A stretch of DNA of 64,000 nucleotides from Sipunculus nudus (GCA_026874595.1 CM049318.1:7237241-7301240); one strand, 5' to 3'. Shown: positions 1 to 22,640, counted from the first letter of the stretch. Notes: generated from the sequence alone by a model not told the origin. Numbers and translations: made by a program.

Positions 1-9979
<9,979 letters not shown>

Positions 9980-10446
9980 GGGCGCCACATGTGTGGACTA
10001 CACATGACCAAGTACACATCATAAAATGCTTAAATATGCCAAGAAGAGGACAAACGTCACAGTGCTGAATACAGAATGAAAAACAAATATCTCCAAACTG
10101 TAAATAGGTGGAGATAATGAAGACATGAAGACTTAAGTTCCTGTGAGATCAAGTGACTGTCACAGTTCGAGATGCCAAGAGAAAACATTATTCCTGTCTG
10201 TCTTCATTGAATATATGACTTCACATGGCAAACAAAGTAGTTCCCATGTTTTGACAGTCTCACATACCCCCAGGTTAATCTTGTAAAAAAACTTGAACTT
10301 GGAGCCATAGATTGATAGTACATATATTCTACCAGAGGATATTGCAGGCCACTACTTATAAATAAATGGTTGCTTTGCAGTTTCCAGCTTGAATTGTGAT
10401 TCAGTAAATGACCACATGTAGAAGTCTTCTAAGAAGGACTACACAC

Positions 10447-10452
10447 AATAAA
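10447..10452 (+). promoter_or_regulatory. EFTUD2: Poly(A) signal of EFTUD2
   Basis: AATAAA lies 468 bases after the EFTUD2 stop in an otherwise repeat-free 3' UTR (9980 to about 10475), followed by T-rich sequence. It is the first canonical hexamer in a plausible position. Confidence 0.6.
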
Positions 10453-10474
10453 TCATATTTGTAAAATAATATAT

Positions 10475-10765
10475 TTCTTTTGTATTTCTTAATCAATTGT
10501 GCAATACATTTCAGGTTTTACTTTTAAGGGGTTTCTTTGTTTCCCTTTCTTGATCATTAGTTACAGAACACACATTCTACTCTAAATATAACTGCTTTCA
10601 TTTAAATCTGAAATGATTATTCCTCCCCTAATGGAGAAGAGGTATTATAGGCCATGGTTGGTTGGTATGATTGAAGAAATTGATGCAAATATTTTGTTAT
10701 CCGACCACGTGTTTCCTAATGCTGAAACTGAAGCATACACTCAGCAGATTTTGAATGTAAGATCT
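10475..10765. other. No gene seen: EFTUD2 downstream flank
   Basis: AT-rich unique-looking sequence. Only a TCCCCTAATGGAGAAG motif (about 10625) is shared with the end of the repeat at 17.1 kb. Confidence 0.4.
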
Positions 10766-10769
10766 TTAC

Positions 10770-12815
10770 TGATACTATGATCATTGGTTGGCTTTTTAGC
10801 GAACCTGTGAGCTTGTGCGATGGTGTGGCGTTGTCTGTCGTGCGTCGTCTGTCGTGCGTAATCTGCACGTTAACCATAGCTATCTCAAAAACGGCAGAAG
10901 TTAGCATCACCAAATTTTTTGCAAATAATCAGTCATCTGAAAATAGGGAAAAAGCTGAAAAAGCTTTAAAAATCTTCTTCTCTGAAACTGTCCAGCCAAA
11001 TTGTCCAATATTTCACAGAAATGATCCCTGAAACAATCTTTCTCAAGTTTGTTCAAATGGTTCCAGTTCAGAGATTTTTGGCCGAGTTACAGGAGGTTTA
11101 ACTTAGTCATCTGTCCAAAAAAGCACACTAAAATTAAAATCTCAGAAATGGCTAGAGCTGTAATCACCAAATTTTATACCAATGTTTGTCACATATGTCA
11201 TATCTGAAATTGAGGTATTGGTGGCACCACCTACATTGATGTGTTTTTTACAAGCGAAAATGTAATTTTAAACTCTTCTAGCTTATACACTGATTTTTGA
11301 TGAAACTGTTAAGCTGATTTGTTTAAACTTTACAAGAATTATTCTATGGTAGGGTTCTGCCAGTTTTATAAGAATAGATTGAGTAAATACAGCTTTAAAA
11401 AAGCATTGTCGCCAATTGGAAAAGGCTTTCTGTGTTTGAAAACAGATTTGACAACATGCTGAGTTTCAGCAGCCAAGTCAAGAGGTCACTCAGTACAAAC
11501 AGGTGGGGTCCAGACATCACCATGGCAACTGACCTGCCTCTGGCGGGTGTCTAGACAATGTGCCTAGATGTCTAGAAACAGCTTCTAGACATCTAGACAT
11601 GATGTCTAGATGCAGAATTCCATAATTATTGGAACTATATCTTTCAACTATTTGAAAAAACTTGGTTTGCATTTTAAGCGAATCAGGTTTATCATCAGGT
11701 CACATGTGAACTGCTGCGCCCTCATTTTTGGTTGACCTCTGACCTTTCCTCGCTGCCCAGCGTCCATTTGTGCTGCCCAGGTTTATACATCCTGGCCAGC
11801 TCTTGATTTTATGACAGGTGGCGCCACCTACATTCAGGTTTACTCTGCAGACATCCAAGCTCATATCTCGGGAACCGTTTGACCGATTAGGCTAAAATTC
11901 TGCATGTGTATAGATCTCACATAGCTCTTCATCATAGGTTAAACTGGTGGCACCACCTGCAACCACTTATGCACACGGTCCATCTGTTCATCTGCCTCGG
12001 GATAAAATAACTCATATCTCAGAAGTGGTTTGACTTATCCACCTGAAATTTTGCAGGTTTATACATCCTGGACAGCTTTCTCGATTTTATGACAGGTGGC
12101 GTTACCTACATTCACGATTACTCTGCAGACATCCAAGCTCATATCTTGGGAACCATTTGACTGATTAGGTCAAAATTTTACACGTGTATAGATTTCACAT
12201 AGCTCTTCGTCATAGGCAAAAATGGTGGCGCCACCTGCAGCTATTTTTGCACAGCGTCCATCTGTTCATCTGTTTTGGGATAAAATCACTCATATCTCAG
12301 AAGTGGTTTGACTTATCAACCTGAAATTTTGCAGGTTTATACATCCTGGACAGCTTTCTCAATTTAATGACAGGTGGCGTCACCTACATTCACGATTACT
12401 CTGCAGACATCCAAGCTCATATCTCGGGAACTGTTTGACTGATTGGGCCAACATTTTGCTTGTGTATAGATCTCACATAGCTCTTCATCATAGGCAAAAC
12501 TGGTAGCGCCACCTGCAACCACTTATTCACAGCATCTGTTCATCTGCCTTGGGATAAAATCACTCATCTCTCAGCAGTGGTTTGACTTTTCCACCAAAAA
12601 TTTTGCGGGTTTATACACCCTGGGCAATTTTTTCGATTTTATGACAGGTGGCACCACCTACATTCACGTTTACTCTGCAGACATCCATGCTGATATGCAA
12701 CACACTTCACTCTATTCCCCTTGCCACTTAATCCATGCCTCACTTCACCTGTCCCACTCTGATTTCTGTGTGTACACATTGTCGCTTGTCGACTACCCAT
12801 ATTCTAGTTTTAAAA
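10770..12815. repeat. Repeat head plus 277-bp tandem array (copy 2 of the GGTGGCGCCACC element)
   Basis: Positions 10770-11690 are a non-coding repeat (GTCTGTCGTGCGTCGTCTG motif, CTCAAAAACGGCAGAAG, then a run of TCTAGACA repeats near 11.55 kb). From 11.69 kb the sequence matches the head of the 2.78-kb element (CACATGTGAACTGCTGCGCC, TTGACCTCTGACCTTTCCT). It then has about four monomers starting GGTGGCGYYACCTACATT at 11818, 12096, 12374 and 12647, ending with GTCGCTTGTCGACTACCC at about 12781. The monomer is about 3 bp shorter and more diverged than in copy 1. Confidence 0.75.
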
Positions 12816-12829
12816 TGTCCTAGTCTGAA

Positions 12830-13250
12830 ACTTGCATGTCCGAAAAGTCCATTTTTCTGAAATCATAATGACTAAGGGAGATATGCAGGACTTAAGAGGA
12901 TTAATATTAAATCTTAAAAATAAACCTCCATTTATACTCCAAAACTTTGCACAGGTTCGCATTAGGCCTGTAGGCCTTGTTGATAAGTTATTTAAAGTTC
13001 AGCAGTTTACACATTTGTGAAAATAAATCAGTTGATTAAACCATTTTTTCCCGTATTTATAAAATGTATACAGTTGCCATAGCCTTCCTAATCTGCAAGT
13101 GAAAGGACTTGATACTGGGTGCAAGGTTGGGGGGGGGGGGGGGGGGGCAGTGGGAGTTACAACACCCTTGCATATAAATACAGAATATAAATTTAATGCA
13201 ACGGTGCTTGCAGGAAAAAAAGGGAATATTTATAAGGCAAAAAAAATAAA
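12830..13250. other. No gene seen; poly-G tract 13129-13147
   Basis: AT-rich sequence containing one 19-base G run. No exon or repeat family recognised. Confidence 0.4.
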
Positions 13251-13455
13251 GGTATGGTTCTCAGGTACCGCATGCGTCAGTTTTACTCCCTAAAATTTGA
13301 TGGGATTTTATTTGTTTTGTAAACAAAAACAATCTGTTATTATCACGCCTTTGCTTAATCAAATGACATTTATATCTAAACTTACAAAAAAAAGGGTAAA
13401 AAAAAATCGCCCATGCGCACTTATTTAGGAGAAAAACGTGCCTGAGAACCACACC
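13251..13455. mobile_element. 205-bp MITE with 18-bp TIRs
   Basis: The left end GGTATGGTTCTCAGGTAC (13251-13268) is the inverted counterpart of 13438-13455 (reverse complement GGTGTGGTTCTCAGGCAC), 16 of 18 matching. Subterminal CGCATGCG / CCATGCGC also mirror each other. It is too short to encode a transposase. Confidence 0.7.
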
Positions 13456-13740
13456 TGATTTTGCCTAATTTTATATATAATTGAAAACAGACAAAAAGAT
13501 TGAAAACATAGCTAATCACTTTAGTTCCCATTCTACTGAGGCAGGAAAATAATATACAATTGTTTGCATTAGATCCATATTTTTCATAACATCATTTTTT
13601 CAAGTTTATAAATTTTACTATACATTTACAGTATAACGTTTATAACTGGATATTTAAGTTGATTCACAATTATAAACTGCATCAACATTTATAGCCAATT
13701 TGGATATGGTAACATCACATTATTTACCCAGATGTGTATT

Positions 13741-16178
13741 TTTTAGCTCAGCTGACTTTCAGTTATGCTGGGCTATAGCGATGGGTCTTTGTTCGTCGTC
13801 CTTCCGTCTGTCCGTCAGGCCGGCCGTCCGGCCGTCCGTCCGTTAGCAGGGCACAAATCGTAACCGTAGGGGCTAGGGCCATGAACCCTATGCAGTCTTA
13901 GAGGTTATAAAAAGATCTCCTTGCAAACCTGAAATTAGGTCACTGCGACATATATTCTCGAAGTTATGGGGTGTGTTTGCACCCCCCAGAAATAACTCTT
14001 TGAGACAAAATTTTCATCCCAAACCTTCCATCTTTCACATACAGCTCACCTACCAACAGGGGAAGAACCATAATTTTTTTTAGGTCAAAAGGTCAAAGGT
14101 CAAGGTCACAGGAGCCTCTTCTTTGAAAAGCCTGTGGATGCATTTAAAGCCAACCCTTTCATCCCAATTCTTTGATTTTTCACATATAGCTCACCTACTA
14201 AGTTGGAGAAGAATCCTATAGATTTTGAGGTCACAAGGTCAAAGGTCAGGGTCACAGGATCCACTTCTTTGAAAAGGTTGTGGACACATTTCAAGCTAGA
14301 CTTTTCATTCCAAACCTTCCAGCACTGATATCGCTTCTCTGCCAACAGGGGAAAAGACCTGTTGATTTTTAGGTCAAAGGTCAAGTTCACAGCACCCACT
14401 TCTTGCGTGGAGTCATTTTCAGGCAAACTTTTCAATCTGTACCTTCCATCTGTCATATATGGCTTACCTACCAATAAGGGAAGAAGCCTATTGATGTTGA
14501 GGTCAAAAAGTCAAAGGTCAAGGTCACAATATTTAATTGTTCTAAATGCTTGTGAGCATATTTCAAGTGTTACTTTTCAACCCAAACCTTCAGTTTTTCA
14601 CATATGCCACATCTATGCATCACTCAGTTTGACTCAAACTTCATATTTATGGGTCTTTTTGCTTGAATAAATAACTTATTGATTTTGGGGTCAGCTGGTC
14701 AGCAGGTTAAAGGTTGCAGATCAAAGTTATTCACCAATTGGTTGCCAAGTAATTACACCAGATTTAAGTGATTAGTAGTTACCCATCATTTAGAAAGAAT
14801 CCAGTTGATATATGGGCAAAAGGCCAAGGTCATAGGTCAGGGATGTTCACAATTACTTATTTTATAGACCATCTCTATTATTCTTGTATATATAACCATC
14901 CCACTCCAGCTGGTACATCTCCCTGTGTGGCTGTAATTGTGAGTGACACTGGTGACATATGACTCCCTTTTGTATCAGCCTATTAAGTGATAAGGCTCAG
15001 TGATAAGTACCTCGTTACTTCATAACAAAAAAACTGTTGTCAGAATGTTTCAGCCAGGCATTAAGACTATGAGAGTATAGTATTAAGGTTTAGCTACTGA
15101 TTTATAAGATGATGGGAACATTTTGCAGTTTATTTTATGGAATCCTAGCAATAAACTTAGTTTCCTAGATATCAGAATATTTTAATATATATCACCACAT
15201 ATAAAAGCAAGTGTTTGTTCTCATAATATGTGGATGTGTACCTTGATTTAGGATGGCTTTTTGTTTTATTTCGAGACTCTTAGTCATGCTTTCTGCATTT
15301 CTTTTCTTTCAGGTTTGGCAGTTTACCTACCCTGCTGACCCCATTGAAAAGCAGAGTGATAATAAAAAATATTGGACTTACACTTTTTACAATTGTATAT
15401 CTATAAATCTGATATGAGGGCCTGGACATGCCTTTATTTTGGGCATTCATTACTGGATAATTTGCCCAAGTTTGGTCTCTTATTGGAGAATGTGGGATAT
15501 CAAATGTCATACTTGTCAGAAATCCATAATGTCTGCCAGTTAGCCACCTTAGAAATTCTTTTTTCAGTGCAGTTTCAGTAATTTTTCTTTAATGTTTGGT
15601 CCGATTTAGAGAATGTTGTCTGATTTCAGACTTGTCAGAAGTCCAATATGGCCACCAGGCAACCATCTTTTAATTCCTTTTGATCATATTATCTCAAGAA
15701 CAGTTAAAGTGAATGCAGTTGGATGTATATTTATGTAATCTTGTAAAGGATTGGGTCAAATATTTCTGAATAAATATTACCATCATTTATAAAAGTGCAG
15801 TACAGTTGGCTTGTATTGAATAAAAATTCGTACAGAAGCACCTGTTTCTCAATAATTCTTGCATGTATTTCCTTGATTTTTGCTATATATTTTGATCTTA
15901 TATTTTCCCTTTGTGGTGTTCCTTTGAGACTGACAGGTTTCAAGCAAGCTGTTGGAATAGTTCCTGATATCTTAACAATCATGCATTTTCCTCAGACCAT
16001 CAGTTCACTGTGTTTTAACCAGACATAGGTGATATATATTTCTGTTGTCATAGAAAATTTTCAACAAATTGGCAAATTGGTTCTTCAAAATTTGACTGGA
16101 AGTTGTGAATCTCAGTCCATGATGTCACAGGTCATGCTTGGCAGCTGAGCGTCATGACCCATGGGTCACTTGTTTTAA
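13741..16178. repeat. Large dispersed non-coding repeat, copy B
   Basis: Head TTTTAGCTCAGCTGACTTTC followed by GTCCGTC runs. The tail GCAGCTGAGCGTCATGACCC leads into the palindrome GACCCATGGGTC (16156-16167) and CACTTGTTTT. It is a partner of copy A (5577-8830). It includes the AGGTCA-rich array at 14.04-14.56 kb. Reading frames in it are short and unrelated to any protein family I recognise. Confidence 0.6.
14040..14560. repeat. ~130-140-bp degenerate tandem repeat rich in AGGTCA half-sites
   Basis: Units share ACCTACCAACAGGGGAAGA, then a cluster such as AGGTCAAAAGGTCAAAGGTC, then CCACTTCTTTGAAAAG, then CATTTCAAGC. Four units are visible (clusters near 14085, 14230, 14371, 14500). Clusters contain direct AGGTCA repeats spaced by 1 or 2 bases and the extended TCAAGGTCA form. 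Confidence 0.7.
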
Positions 16179-16499
16179 ATATATTTTTGAAATTTGCAAA
16201 ACAATATCTGAAAATGAGATGATCTAGAATTCACTATTCTAAATTGCAGCTTTATTTATCCAGGATTTGGCTCATATATTATCTAATTATGCCTATTGAA
16301 GGGTTTAATTATATTTCAATTCTCTTAAATTATTTTCCGTTTAAATTAATTTTTTAAAAATGCTACATTACCACAACATGGCATCTTCCTGATTACTCCT
16401 TGAGTTACTATTTCAAGAACAGTTTTGTACATCGGAGAGGAAACATTTTACAATTTAAAATATACAGTTTAAACCAAAACAACTAGAATGGTTGTTTTC

Positions 16500-17135
16500 C
16501 CACTTGCACAAACAGACGTCTCCCTCCATTGCATATAGGTTTTCTTCAGGACTGCCAAAGTGATAGGGGTCACAATAACCTTTCAAAAGTTAATACGTTT
16601 ACCAGATAAAAAACTATAATTCGGCTGTTTTGGCCTTGAAGATCCTGGTCAAGGTCACTATTTTTCAAACTTTGCGAAGAATTTGGTAGGAACAATTTGT
16701 GTTCAACATTTGAGGGCCAGGTGTGATGCGGTTAAAAAATTATGGGGTTCACTAGAATTTAACATTATGGCAGATTTCACCTTGAAGATGAAAGCCAAGG
16801 TCACTGGATTTCAAACTCTTTCGAGATTTTGCTGGGAACCATGAGCATGTCAAATTTATTGGGAAAATATGCAGCCCTTCAAAAGTTATCACGTTAACAA
16901 GAAAAAAACAAAACAGTATTACATTTCGGCATAGTTGACCTTGAAGATGAAGGTCAAGGTCACCGGGTGGAGAACTCGTCTGAGATTTTGGTAGGAACCA
17001 CAAGTGTATTCATTTTCGGAAAAAATGTGCAGTCCTTCAAAAGTTATCGCGTTCATAAGATATCCTCCAGACGACGACAGATGACGGCACTAAAAACAAA
17101 TTGTCTCCCCTAATGGAGGATGGGGGGAGACATGC
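16500..17135. repeat. Dispersed repeat with ~150-bp internal units ending in TCTCCCCTAATGGAGG
   Basis: Three units share GACCTTGAAGATGAAGGTCA, then CAAGGTCAC (16637, 16797, 16960 areas), then TTGGTAGGAACC, then CTTCAAAAGTTATCGCGTTC. The outer ends CAGACGTCTCCCTCCATT and TCTCCCCTAATGGAGGATGG, with flanking GAC-rich sequence (CCAGACGACGACAGATGACG), suggest the element boundaries. Non-coding. Confidence 0.6.
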
Positions 17136-17850
17136 GGATAAGTGCATGTACACCTGTGACAGGAGGAGTGCTCGACCAGTGTTGCATCACTGATATTAGG
17201 TTACCCAGGCAGGGCTGTAGTGACTAGAAGTGGAGCTTGACAACGCGAATGAATACAGTAGAGCCTCTGAAAAAAAAAACTTCAATAACTAGAATTTTTA
17301 ACTTATTTATTCTGAATTTAACATTTTAAGTTATGTGTACCTGCTGTAAAAATTAAATCAGATGTACTCGCAGAAAAAAAAATGCCATCGTCGAAGTTGG
17401 GCCAAATTTAAGGATTTTAATATTAATGTTTATAACTAAAAACATTACAAAATTCAGATATAATTTTTGGTAGACAATTGAATCTTGATTTAACATAGAA
17501 ATATCCCTGAAAAAGTCTCTCGCTACAACAATTATCATTTTAAGTGAGAAATATCTTTCCTGATTTTTTATGATGTGCATTATGTTTGGGCCAATAACTA
17601 TTTATGAATACATATAAAAATTTCTGGCATGTACATAGGATAACGGTTGCATATGTTCGTTCGCGTTCGAGCGACTGTGGTTGCTTATATGTACTATGGC
17701 GTGTTAACTGGTTAAGTGCACATAAATTGGACAGAACTGAGACCATTAAATTGTTGTCCTGTATCATGACTGAGACTGCCTCCACCATGAAAGGAATATA
17801 ATCAACTACGATCCTTGACCCCGTCGCACGAAGCGGGACCCTTCCTGTGA
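17135..17850. other. No gene seen
   Basis: AT-rich sequence with no recognised exon or repeat family; a 126-codon reading frame on the minus strand here has no family features. Confidence 0.35.
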
Positions 17851-17854
17851 CCTT

Positions 17855-18240
17855 GTGCAGGGACCCCGGTCGCTCTAGTGCGCTCAAGCGTAATGGTCCC
17901 TCAAAATCTACTTCCACCATATGCTTTCGGTCTGAGCTCCAGACCAGGATTCACACAGCGGGCATGCCTATGGCACATTGCCAAGCTTGGTCCCCTTGCG
18001 AGTCAGTTGTATTGAATATTTATTTTACAATGATATATTTGTTTGGGTTTTCTTTAATCCAGATGGGCCATATTCAATCGGATTCCGGCCTAGATATACC
18101 AATGTTCTGCTTTCTACTTCACACGCAGGGTTATAACATGAGGGTCTCGTACGGTCAATGCAGAACTGCTACCCACGAGTTGCCATGGCGCGAGATCAAC
18201 ATTACAGTTATTGCTGCACTGTGTACACATTGAATGTCTG
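17855..18240 (+). repeat. Dispersed ~370-bp repeat, copy 1 (related to the methyltransferase-cluster spacer)
   Basis: From GGTCCCTCAAAA through GAGGGTCTCGTACGG to GGCGCGAGATCAAC the motif order matches 33495-33845 (plus) and, inverted, 40680-41010. Shared landmarks are GGCACATTGCCAA/CAGATTGCCAA, GAATATT...ATATACC, TTCTGCTT and GAGGGTCTCGTAYGG. It lies 12 kb upstream of the methyltransferase cluster and may be a relic of the same duplicated unit or a mobile repeat. Confidence 0.6.
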
Positions 18241-18244
18241 TAAT

Positions 18245-19080
18245 CTAGACAAATACGTGTAACGAATTGCGAATACACCAGGTCAAAGACAGCTGTAGTT
18301 AGATATAAGGAAAATCCTACTGCAGCGTTTCAGTTCAGTTCCTAATATATAATTTGTCGCGCAGTTAAACTGAAAAATACATTTGGAACTGGAATTATAT
18401 GTAAATTGCATTTATATTAGTCTTTGCGGGATGGTGTCACTAAGAATAAAAAAATGAAATATTTCTTGAAGTAAGGCCCTTTAAATGTATAACGCTAAAA
18501 AGGTCATCAACTTTTTAAGTAAAGTCCTATAAAACACTAAAATTTCATGAGATATTAAAGTATGGTTCTTTAAAACACTAAAAATAATAAAAACATGAGC
18601 CATTTAAGTAAGGTCCCTTATATTTTATAAAGTCATAATAACATCAAGAATTTTTAAATTGTATGAATCCTATACAAGCAAGGTTAGTTGGTCTCTGCGC
18701 ACACAGGTAAGCTTGAAAATAAAATTTAAAAAAAAAGGTCATGATCTTTTAAAGTAAGGTCCATAATGTTTTTTTTTTTTCAGGTCGCTTAGAATCATCA
18801 ACACGTCACATTTTTAAATTGTACGAAACCTATATACGAAGGGTCAATTGGTCTTTGCACACTAGTATTCTGCGCGGACCGAAATTAAACCCGCACCCGT
18901 CCAGCAACATGCACTGTCAGCCCGCAGCCAGCGGCAGCCTGCCCCACAATCAAAGAAAAAATATCAAGCCTGCCCCACCCGGCAGGTACTATGATTCTTT
19001 CAGCCCGCCCCGCAAAATTTTCTTTCAGCTCGCACCCGCCCCGCATGTTTTATGTTTCGAGTTCGAAATCGAGCCCATAT
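18245..19080. repeat. AT-rich repeat fragments, then a GC-rich CCCGCCCCGC block
   Basis: At 18430-18800, phrases such as AAGTAAGGTCC and TAAAACACTAAAA recur. At 18660-18710 and 18826-18870 a module containing TTGGTCTYTGCRCACA appears, also found near the methyltransferase copies. At 18880-19050 there is a C-rich block with several CCCGCMCCGC units; a smaller related block lies at 29870-29945. No coding evidence. Confidence 0.45.
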
Positions 19081-19679
19081 ATCAATAAAATATATGTCGA
19101 AGCTTTATTATCCAAAGGTGTACATTATTGTACAACAATAGTTTTTTTTATTTTCAGCACAAATATTGATCAGCCATGCATGCATGCATGCTTATAAAAT
19201 GTGTGATGTCTGATGTTTGGAATGATCACTGAATTTTAATACATGTTTTAGCAATTATATAAATCGTAGTTCAAATAATGTTTTGATTTAAAGACATTTG
19301 ATTGATTATATGAATTTAATATATATACGTGTCTATTTAACATAACTTAAACAAGTTTTCAAACTTTACAAGGGAAATCAGCAGGCCTTGTGAATGATTC
19401 TTTTTTAATTTGTGAAAAAAGTAAAGAAAATGTATGTGTACCCAAAGTTACCCTTGGGAACATAATTAATTGGCTTATAACAAGCCACTTAACTGTTGTG
19501 ATATGTGTGCAAGTCCATATTGCCCAGTCATAACCCGCTAATTAGCTGAACTCGAGATTTATGAGAGGTTCAGGGGAATAAAGAGGGACTCTGTGGCTCT
19601 TGCTGGAATAGATAAACATAAAAAGAACAGGGTTTTCTCAGAACGATTATCACCACATTCTGCTTTTCTCAAGCACACC

Positions 19680-19865
19680 CAGAAGCGGATCCAGAGGGGT
19701 GGGGGGGGGGGGGGTCCGGACCCGGACCCCCTTTTTCACCCGAAGCAACCTTTTTCAAAGGGTTTTAGACAAAATTTTGCGGCCTGGACCTTTTTTTTAG
19801 GATTTTCATAAGTCCTCCTGGATCCCCCCCCCCCCCCTTTTCCTAAATCCTGGCTCCGCCCCTGA
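19680..19865. mobile_element. Poly-G/poly-C short interspersed element, copy 2
   Basis: The left part AGCGGATCCAGAGGGG plus a G run (19699-19714) and the right part, a C run (19825-19838) plus TAAATCCTGGCTCCGCCCC, are near inverted repeats (CGGATCCAG versus CGGAGCCAG). ACACCC occurs directly on both sides (about 19676 and 19865), a possible target duplication. Same family as 9405-9615. Confidence 0.6.
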
Positions 19866-19891
19866 CACCCCTTGACCACCCATTTATAAAG

Positions 19892-21198
19892 GCCCTTGTC
19901 ACATTAGCACAGCGTTGGACACACGGGCGTATTGCGTGCATGAATTGTGTTGCACGCAGGAAAAATTCTGCGGCCAGGCCAAGATTTAGGTAGGTTTCGC
20001 GTGGAACTTGCCTGTAGGATGCGCAGAATCTGCGGGGACCTTGCGTGTGCTCCGTTTATCATGCGGGCCAGGCGCGTGAGAACTTGCAGACAGCTCTTTG
20101 CCACATACGGGCACTGCGGGTTACCTGCGTGCGAGTTACGTGACACCTGCGTGCGAGTTGCCTGCAAGGCGCGAGGGTTGCGCGTGCCTGTAGCGGTCAG
20201 ATAATTGCAGGTCGGGTGACGAGGACATCACTTCTCAGTCATGTGTCATTGTGTCAAGATGGCCAGTCGGTCGTCCAAGAAGCGCGCCGAGGGCAGTAAG
20301 GGTCGAGATAGCTCGCCGGTGTCTTGTGAGAGCCCTCCACAAAACCCTTATCAGTCATAGGCCCATGAACATCAAGACGTCGTGGCTGTCGTGTACCAGT
20401 GGGATGAGGCCCAGTCTGAGGAGATCCTGAGCGGACGGAACATGTGCCAAGGGGCGCTGAACAGTCCGAGGTGGAAGACCCTGCATGAGCTCACTAAGGA
20501 GTCGGAGAGGTCAAGCAATTCCAGGGCTACTAACTACGTAAGGCCGAGCTGTGCCTGAATGATGCCCAGTTTATACTGAAGGCGTGCCCTGTTAGCCATC
20601 CTGCAGAGAGGTCCTCTCTCTTCAAAACCAGACTAACAACTGAAGGAATTCCTCTGATGGGACTATTTATATGGCATTGGTAGTCGTAGAACGCCCGCAA
20701 CTTGCCCGCAGCCAGCCCTCAGATTACCAGCAGGAAGGCAGTAACTGACCCTGAACATGCCCTCACTTTCCTCGTATACCTCGCTCCATGCCCGCAGAAA
20801 TGACGGCTTACACGCAGGTTGACAGTAACAACACCGTTTCTTGCCAGCAAAACGCACGCTCAATGCCTGCATCTGAAACGCGCAGGCGCGAAATTGCCTC
20901 AGGTCCACGGCGAACCTACTTTCTTCAAGCGGGTTAACTGCCTGTGACTTGAGGCCGCTACGGCCCTCCTGCTGGTGATCTGCGTGGACTATGCGGGCAA
21001 ACGCACGCAACTTACCCGGACCAAGTTTTGAGCATGTTCAAAACTTGGCTGCAGGCAATTCGGACTTCCGTGCGCACATGCGGGCAAGTCCGGACAAGAT
21101 ACGGGCGAGGTACTGCCAGGTCTGTGCAAACTGCGGGGAGCTGCGGGCAGCAAAAATTGTCGACCGTAAGTTGCACGCAGTGCTAAAGTGACAGGGGC
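19892..21198 (+). mobile_element. 1.3-kb Harbinger-like DNA element with 19-bp TIRs and a decayed ORF
   Basis: GCCCTTGTCACATTAGCAC (19892-19910) is mirrored at 21180-21198 (reverse complement GCCCCTGTCACTTTAGCAC; 17 of 19). Subterminal regions are GC-rich arrays of TTGCGTGC / CTTGCCCGCA motifs in opposite orientations. A short frame starts at 20260 (MASRSSKKRAEGSKGRDSSP), stops early near 20357, and the following sequence in the same strand (VAVVYQWDEAQSEEILSGR) resembles a Myb/SANT-type DNA-binding accessory protein only loosely. PIF/Harbinger assignment rests on TIR style and that ORF, so it is tentative. No transposase is present. Confidence 0.65.
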
Positions 21199-21199
21199 T

Positions 21200-22640
21200 A
21201 GAAACCTATCTTAGGCTTTGTACAGTTCCGGGTCAGTTTAGTTACATAGACAGCAAAAGGTCATGATGCCCAAGGTTCAGTCCTGTCGTAGGCCTATTAC
21301 GTAATATTGCCGTATGATGCAAGTCATAGGAATTTATATAGGACATCAGAAAGCCAGGTGTGTTTATTTCTAAGCCTGTCAGCGAATAGACCTTATTCGG
21401 AACTCCCTGCAAGCTGACCACAGGCCTGCAGGTGGTACAAACAGTCTCTAGTGACCAGAGGCTGTGACCCACAGCAGTAGGCTGGACATAGGGCCCTGTG
21501 TATAATCTAGGGTCCCTATCACTTAGATTTATCTGTAAATGACCATGGATAATTAGAATTAAATGCTACCAGATGGATAACATAGGCAGATACTGAAACC
21601 ACACATAGAAGCTGTGAGATTTAATAAAATCCCAAATTGATATCACAGGAGAAATAGAGCAGACTGTATACATGTGCTTATCACCTCATGAATGTAAACC
21701 ATGCAGACAGTGTACATCATGCCTAATTTTTAACTAGATTTTTTTATCTATCAATTAGGGAATAATTTGGATTAATGACAGTATTTTGGAAAATATCAAT
21801 TACATCTTTCAAACATAATTACTTTTAATTGCCTAACACCTGCTGAACTTTTTACACTGGATCCTGAACCACTTGTTGTAAAAGTATTGCAAACAATCAA
21901 CATATTAAGAGAATAAGATCAGCCATAAGCATAAATTAAGATAAAAAGCAATAGTTCACATAATGAAGTTATATAAATATTTTGATCAAGTCATAGTGAA
22001 AAATAAATTTAACATTTACTGAAGATTTCAACATTTATGAAACAGCTAAGTTCCATTTCCTACTGACTGACATTGACCAAAAAATTAATAAAGATTATAC
22101 ACCGGTGATTACTTAGGGTCATATGATGGCACCAAGTGGACACAACACAGACAAATCAAATGTATTATATATTTCATATGCATAATATTCGAATATAACT
22201 CAGTTTCTGATGGGGTGGTTCCTAATGTTTTGGTTCCTCTCACCCTGAGGTTTAAGACCTCACCTTGAGGTTGAAGATATATCTGGTTTAAATCAACCTG
22301 ATTGGCAGATTTAAAATATAAATTGTAATTTTAAAGAGATTTCAACATGGTTGAGAGAAGTGTTTGTAGCTTAAGGTACACTAGCCATTAAAACACAAGT
22401 CATAGCCCTTTTTAAATAACAGGCCGTTTTCCCAACAAACAGAAGCAATCCATCTGCTTACAGATAATCCAGGAATTCCTTCACTCATTCTGTTGAAAAA
22501 AATTGTGTAAAAGAGGCGATTACACAGAAAGTAGCTGACTTTCAACAGGGTAAATGCTATATAATATGACCAGGGAGTGCTGGAGCAAGCACTGTTTGTA
22601 CCAACAGCAGGCTTAACCTGCCAGATGGCCCTCATTAGTG
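21200..22640. other. No gene seen
   Basis: AT-rich sequence without an exon I can support; a 144-codon frame at 22381-22815 (minus) shows no family features and overlaps the CpG-richer stretch that follows. Confidence 0.35.

Noticed and set aside
17540-17920. 126-codon frame on the minus strand
   Set aside because: Low-complexity, no motif, and it overlaps the edge of a dispersed repeat.
20663-21010. 115-codon frame on the minus strand
   Set aside because: It lies in the GC-rich subterminal repeats of the Harbinger-like element; cysteine/arginine-rich sequence follows from the repeated words.
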